A DNA stretch of 10,621 nucleotides, taken from NCBI GenBank assembly GCA_003694355.1, contig RFKI01000192.1:1-10621 (forward strand). Reading direction: 5' to 3'. The DNA is from Bdellovibrio sp. (GTDB lineage: Bacteria; Bdellovibrionota; Bdellovibrionia; Bdellovibrionales; UBA1609). Below are positions 7,529-10,621 of this stretch, piece after piece. A program made the position numbers and the translations under genes. The notes under the pieces are model-generated. The model was not told the origin of the DNA. It ran no database searches and saw nothing but the letters and a program-made list of their open reading frames with translations. The first letter of the stretch is position 1. Each line of letters begins with the position of its first letter.

Positions 7529-7546
7529 GAGAAAACGGGTTTTCTC
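7529..7546. promoter_or_regulatory. Perfect 8-2-8 dyad, probable operator
   Basis: GAGAAAAC (7529-7536) and GTTTTCTC (7539-7546) are perfect inverted copies separated by GG. GGTTTTCT from the right arm (7538-7545) also occurs as a direct repeat at 7509-7516, about 29 bp away. The dyad overlaps the place where the -35 element of the downstream plus-strand gene should be and lies between two divergent genes. It is a good candidate binding site for a dimeric regulator. The two-base loop makes it a poor RNA hairpin. Confidence 0.5.
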
Positions 7547-7560
7547 CTTAAGGCCTTTTC

Positions 7561-7566
7561 TATAGA
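7561..7566 (+). promoter_or_regulatory. Candidate -10 element of the beta-barrel gene
   Basis: TATAGA matches the -10 consensus at five of six positions. No good -35 lies 16-18 nt upstream; that place is taken by the 8-2-8 dyad, which may point to regulator-dependent transcription. Initiation near 7573 would put the ATG at 7567 outside the transcript and supports the TTG start at 7594. Confidence 0.4.
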
Positions 7567-7593
7567 ATGGAATCTGAACAAGGGCGGTTTATT

Positions 7594-8331
7594 TTGAAAA
7601 CAGTTAGCTCCTTTTTATGTCTGATATTTTTTTGTGCCAGTGTTCTGGCAAAACCTGTTTTATTGGCTCAAGCTGAGGACCCCTATGACCCTTTTGCGGA
7701 CTATAGTGATTTTGATGATTCTCCAGATGAAGAAGCCGACGTTTATTTTTTAAGAAATGGCCGGTTTGTGACTTTTGGTTTGACAGGAGGGTCCCGCATT
7801 CTGACTTCTAAAATGAGAGAAGCCTATAGTGATTCCATGACCTTTGGAGGCTTTTTCTCTTATTTTTTTGATTTGCGATTTGCTGTTCAAGTGTCTTTTG
7901 AAAGTGGCAGTTCTCATAATATTCAGATTACAACTACACAAACCAAAACCACTTACACGGGAGTGGCAACCATTTCGACGGTTTCGTTGAGCTTAAAGTA
8001 TTACTTTAACACTCAGAATATCACTCAAGGGCTTGCTGTTTTTAACCCTTATTTAATTGGTGGTGTTGTGCGGGCTTCCAGAAAGTTTTTTCTGGATAGC
8101 TTTTCTTCCTTTGGCCCTGCAGAAGATGGGACGACCGGTTTTGAGTTAGGAGCTGGCATTGAACTGCCTCTTCTAAGAAAAAAGATGTTTTTTGGTTTAC
8201 AGGTCACTTATCAGCTGGTTACCTTTGCCGATGAAAATACGGAAATCCGTCCTGATAATAACGAACCTACGGGTTTTACTCCAGAGGGGGACTTTGTGAG
8301 CGCTAAGGCTGCGCTGGGGGTCAACTTATAG
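7594..8331 (+). CDS. Outer-membrane beta-barrel protein
   Basis: The product has 245 residues from a TTG at 7594. I prefer this start because AGGGCGG lies 6 nt upstream and the signal peptide then has normal length; an in-frame ATG at 7567 would add nine residues, lacks a good ribosome site and probably precedes the transcription start. The signal peptide ends at SVLA (about residue 19) or LAQA (about 27). Then comes a strikingly acidic linker (28-49, 11 of 22 residues Asp or Glu). The rest alternates polar and aromatic residues in strand-like segments (for example LSLKYYF, NPYLIGGVV, GFELGAGIEL, FFGLQVTYQLV, SAKAALGVNL), typical of a small 8- to 10-strand outer-membrane barrel. The C-terminal residue is Leu rather than the common Phe. 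A pore, adhesion or structural role is possible; the function is not known. It is divergent from the carboxypeptidase gene. Confidence 0.85.
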   Translation: MKTVSSFLCLIFFCASVLAKPVLLAQAEDPYDPFADYSDFDDSPDEEADVYFLRNGRFVTFGLTGGSRILTSKMREAYSDSMTFGGFFSYFFDLRFAVQVSFESGSSHNIQITTTQTKTTYTGVATISTVSLSLKYYFNTQNITQGLAVFNPYLIGGVVRASRKFFLDSFSSFGPAEDGTTGFELGAGIELPLLRKKMFFGLQVTYQLVTFADENTEIRPDNNEPTGFTPEGDFVSAKAALGVNL

Positions 8332-8342
8332 AGGCCAAGCCC

Positions 8343-8361
8343 AAAAAAAAAAAAAAAAAAA
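8343..8361 (+). repeat. Homopolymeric run of 19 A
   Basis: Nineteen consecutive A lie in the 81-bp gap between the beta-barrel and purM genes and run directly into TAAAAT (8362-8367), a near-consensus -10 hexamer. No GC-rich hairpin precedes it, so it is not a terminator for the plus-strand gene. It could act as a bent or UP-like element or as a length-variable promoter spacer for purM. Tracts of this length are prone to both slippage and sequencing error. Confidence 0.8.
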
Positions 8362-8367
8362 TAAAAT
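8362..8367 (+). promoter_or_regulatory. Weak candidate -10 element for purM
   Basis: TAAAAT matches TATAAT at five of six positions, about 46 nt before the purM start. No recognisable -35 is present at the right distance, which falls at the left edge of the A run. purM could instead be read through from the beta-barrel gene, since I see no terminator between them. Confidence 0.25.
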
Positions 8368-8412
8368 CGCTTAACCTACCATCGAATCATTCATCGTACG
8401 TAGGAATCAAAC

Positions 8413-9411
8413 GTGGATTATAAAGAAGCGGGCGTTGATATTAAGGCTGGAGAAGCCTTGGTTCAATGGCTTAAGTGTCAACCTCGAAAACTCTTTTTTC
8501 CAGACCATCTTGTGAGCGGCGTTGGCGGTTTTGCCTCTCTTTTTCGGTGCCATTTTCCTCAAATGAAAAGCCCCTGTTTGGTGTCAGCAACAGATGGAGT
8601 GGGGACCAAATTAAAATTGGCCGTGGAATGGAGGGGGTATGCTGCTGTGGCCCAAGATGTTGTGGCTATGTGTGTCAATGATTTGCTGTGTACAGGAGCC
8701 ACTCCGCTTTATTTTCTGGATTACTATGCCACAGGGAAGTTAGAGCTGGAAACGGCCAAAGAGTTTTTAACAGGGGTTTTGAGTGCTTGTGAAGAAGCTG
8801 AGTGTGATTTGATTGGAGGGGAAACGGCAGAAATGCCAGGAATATATGTGTCTGGTGATTTTGATTGTGCGGGTTTTGCTGTGGGTATTGTCGATGAGCC
8901 TCATATTAAAGGCCCTCATCGGGTTGAGGCGGGAGATCAAATACTTGCTTTTCCCAGTGTGGGTTTTCATAGCAATGGATTTTCTTTGCTAAGAAAGCTT
9001 TTTGAAAGAGATATGGAAGAGTGGAAAGAGACTTTGTTAAAACCCACAGCTTTATATGTAAAACCCGTTAAAAAATTATTAAAAGCCTTTAATAAAGAAG
9101 TGAAAGCCTTGGCTCATATTACCGGGGGAGGGCTTGACAATATCCTTCGTGTTCTGCCTCATGGAGTGAAGGCCTCCCTATGGGATTGGACGTGGCCTTC
9201 TTGCTTTGTGGAGGCGCAAAAGCGATCTGGGCTTTCTAGGGAAGAAATCTGCAGGATCTTAAATTGTGGTTTGGGAATGGTGGTTGTCGTGCAAAAAAAG
9301 AAGGCGCAAGAGATCCAAATTTTTATGCAAGAAGAAGGATATCATCTTTTGCAAGTGGGAGAAGTGGTGGAGGCTGAAAATGACTCGTCTCCTTCCTGGG
9401 AGTTTGTATGA
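8413..9411 (+). CDS. purM: Phosphoribosylformylglycinamidine cyclo-ligase (AIR synthetase)
   Basis: PurM converts FGAM and ATP to AIR, ADP and phosphate in cytosolic de novo purine synthesis and works as a homodimer. The 332-residue product matches the family end to end (the E. coli enzyme has 345): N-terminal YKEAGVDIKAG (3-13), GVGGF (36-40), the nucleotide-binding stretch ATDGVGTKLKLA (59-70), VAMCVNDL (84-91), FLDYYATGKL (101-110), GGETAEMPG (135-143), HSNGFSLLRK (186-195), HITGGG (235-240) and NCGLGMV (284-290). The start is GTG at 8413 with TAGGA 7 nt upstream; it begins at the normal family N-terminus. One oddity is that the usual GGG-x-x-ENIPR signature reads GGGLDNILR, one residue short with Pro changed to Leu. 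The stop overlaps the next start (ATGA). No purN follows, although purN is a frequent neighbour of purM elsewhere. Confidence 0.97.
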   Translation: MDYKEAGVDIKAGEALVQWLKCQPRKLFFPDHLVSGVGGFASLFRCHFPQMKSPCLVSATDGVGTKLKLAVEWRGYAAVAQDVVAMCVNDLLCTGATPLYFLDYYATGKLELETAKEFLTGVLSACEEAECDLIGGETAEMPGIYVSGDFDCAGFAVGIVDEPHIKGPHRVEAGDQILAFPSVGFHSNGFSLLRKLFERDMEEWKETLLKPTALYVKPVKKLLKAFNKEVKALAHITGGGLDNILRVLPHGVKASLWDWTWPSCFVEAQKRSGLSREEICRILNCGLGMVVVVQKKKAQEIQIFMQEEGYHLLQVGEVVEAENDSSPSWEFV

Positions 9412-10621
9412 ATCAGGGCTTCGATGTTTTATTGGTGTCTGCTTTTGGAAGAGGCAACTGGCTAGCGATGGAATTATGCCAGAAAGGCTACAAAGTGGGT
9501 CTGGTGGATGTTTCTGAGAGATTGGGGCGTTGGACTCCTGAAGATTGGGAAGGCCCCTTTGGGTATAGTGAAGCGTCTCATTTAATAGATTCTCAAAAAC
9601 ATCGAATGAGTGAAGATGATTATTTTGAAGAAGTGCCTGAAGGTTGGAGCCTTTTGCTTCCAGATGGCCCATTGGATTTTCGTTCTATTTTATCTCCATA
9701 TTTGTTGGAAAAATATGGAATTACAGGGGGGATAAAAAAGGTTCTTCAAAAGGGAGAAGAAGCCACCACCTTTCATAGGGACGAAAAAGAATTTCAAAAA
9801 TGGTGGATTGTGGAGTTGGCTCAAAGCTTAGCGGCTCCCATTATGAATTATTTTTCTGAGCCCCTTTCTTTTTTCTCCCCTCTTTATGTCAGAAGACCTT
9901 CTCGAGCGGGTAGACGAAAATCATTGGAGTGGTTAAAGGACTTGGGGGTTTCTGTTTTTTATGATGCACAGATTAAAGACATATCTTTAAGGGGAAAGCT
10001 TTGTGAGGGCGTTGAGGTGCAGGCGGGGAGAGATGAGCTTTTGAGAGCTCAACAGTATGTTTGGATGCTCACTTCCCTGGAAACAGAATTTCTTAGTTCA
10101 CAGGTCACTCAAAAATTATTTAAGTCCGTTGCAAACCCTCTTTTTTCATGGGTTCGTTATCGATTTACTCTGAAAGGCTATGAGTCTTTTATGTCTTATA
10201 TGCCTTTGCACTTTATTCTTATAGAAGATATTTACTTACCCTGGTTCCATTCTAACTTATTGATCTTGCAGCAGACAGCCCAAAATGAAAGTGTGGATGT
10301 GTGGGTTCGTCTGCCTTCACAGTATCGTTTTGAAAAAGACTATCTGGAAAATATGGCAGAAGAAATCAAACAGCTTCTGGAAGAAAGAATGCCTTACTCG
10401 CAGCCTCACTTGGTAGATTATCCTCAAGAGTATCATTACTCTTCGAAAGATTTGGGACCATCTCGATTTTATGTTTATGAAAAACCAGGAAGGATTTTGC
10501 GTTTGAGCAATTTATTGGAAGACCATCCCGAACAGTGGCCACAGCAGGACTGGAGTGGCATGTTTTCCTATCAGAACGAAACTTTTGAAAAACTTTTGCA
10601 AAACTTGGAAAAGGAGAAAAA
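9408..10621 (+). CDS. Rossmann-fold, FAD/NAD(P)-dependent oxidoreductase-like protein (partial, C-terminus beyond window)
   Basis: A frame opens at ATG 9408, overlapping the purM stop by four bases, and stays open for 404 codons to the window edge. The N-terminus is a beta-alpha-beta dinucleotide fold: strand FDVLLVSAF (5-13), a glycine loop G14-x-G16 where the usual third Gly is Leu19, a helix, and a second strand ending in Asp34 (KVGLVDVSE), where the acidic residue would hold the adenosine ribose. Residues about 178-222 (LGVSVFYDAQIKDI, then GVEV and YVWML) resemble the flavin-protein pattern seen in amine-oxidase and phytoene-desaturase relatives. A family assignment beyond that is not safe; the substrate is unknown. 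There is no signal peptide, so it is probably cytosolic. The ATGA overlap implies translational coupling to purM. The degenerate glycine motif leaves open that it no longer binds a cofactor. Confidence 0.85.
   Translation, partial: MNQGFDVLLVSAFGRGNWLAMELCQKGYKVGLVDVSERLGRWTPEDWEGPFGYSEASHLIDSQKHRMSEDDYFEEVPEGWSLLLPDGPLDFRSILSPYLLEKYGITGGIKKVLQKGEEATTFHRDEKEFQKWWIVELAQSLAAPIMNYFSEPLSFFSPLYVRRPSRAGRRKSLEWLKDLGVSVFYDAQIKDISLRGKLCEGVEVQAGRDELLRAQQYVWMLTSLETEFLSSQVTQKLFKSVANPLFSWVRYRFTLKGYESFMSYMPLHFILIEDIYLPWFHSNLLILQQTAQNESVDVWVRLPSQYRFEKDYLENMAEEIKQLLEERMPYSQPHLVDYPQEYHYSSKDLGPSRFYVYEKPGRILRLSNLLEDHPEQWPQQDWSGMFSYQNETFEKLLQNLEKEK

Noticed and set aside
8375..8404. Hairpin that would hide the purM ribosome binding site (CCTAC with GTAGG)
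   Set aside because: Only five pairs close a loop of 20 nt, with a weak GAAT/ATTC inner match and unequal spacers; too weak to call a riboregulator.
9259..9672. Open frame of 137 codons on the minus strand
   Set aside because: It lies opposite the end of purM and the start of the coupled Rossmann-fold gene, both well supported; its translation shows no domain and no ribosome binding site was evident.
1..10621. Mobile elements, CRISPR arrays, tRNA or rRNA genes
   Set aside because: I looked for terminal inverted repeats, spaced direct repeats, transposase or integrase motifs and cloverleaf-like sequence by eye and saw none.

Overview
The window is ordinary chromosomal DNA from a Gram-negative bacterium, with moderate GC content by eye. 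Four proteins begin with Sec-type signal peptides and one of these looks like an outer-membrane beta-barrel, which requires a diderm envelope. The mix of an exported M14 zinc carboxypeptidase, an OPT-family transporter, lineage-specific envelope proteins and UUG starts would fit Bdellovibrionota or another former deltaproteobacterial group. That placement is a guess, because nothing here is a taxonomic marker apart from purM, which I could not compare. I see no tRNA, rRNA, CRISPR array, transposase, integrase or phage gene, and no sign of recent transfer.

Layout: (1) 1-379, minus strand: the N-terminal part of a small exported helical protein that runs off the left edge. (2) 380-692: a 313-base divergent intergenic region with weak promoter candidates in both directions. 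(3) 693-4226 and 4248-6161, plus strand: a very large exported, membrane-embedded protein of unknown function, followed 21 bp later by an OPT-family transporter. The pair is probably one operon and ends in a strong hairpin at 6145-6176. (4) 6193-7431, minus strand: an exported M14 carboxypeptidase convergent with the transporter and sharing that hairpin. (5) 7432-7593: a compact divergent control region containing a perfect 8-2-8 dyad. (6) 7594-8331, plus strand: an outer-membrane beta-barrel protein with a very acidic N-terminal linker. (7) 8332-8412: a short spacer with a run of 19 A. (8) 8413-9411, plus strand: purM. (9) 9408-10621, plus strand: a Rossmann-fold flavoprotein-like protein whose start overlaps the purM stop by four bases (ATGA); it runs off the right edge.

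How the parts may work together: the exported peptidase and the OPT transporter could serve peptide breakdown and uptake, with the giant membrane protein as a dedicated partner of the transporter, but only gene order supports this. purM supplies AIR for purine synthesis; the coupled downstream gene has no obvious purine role. The two least explained elements are the giant protein next to the OPT transporter and the purM-coupled Rossmann protein.
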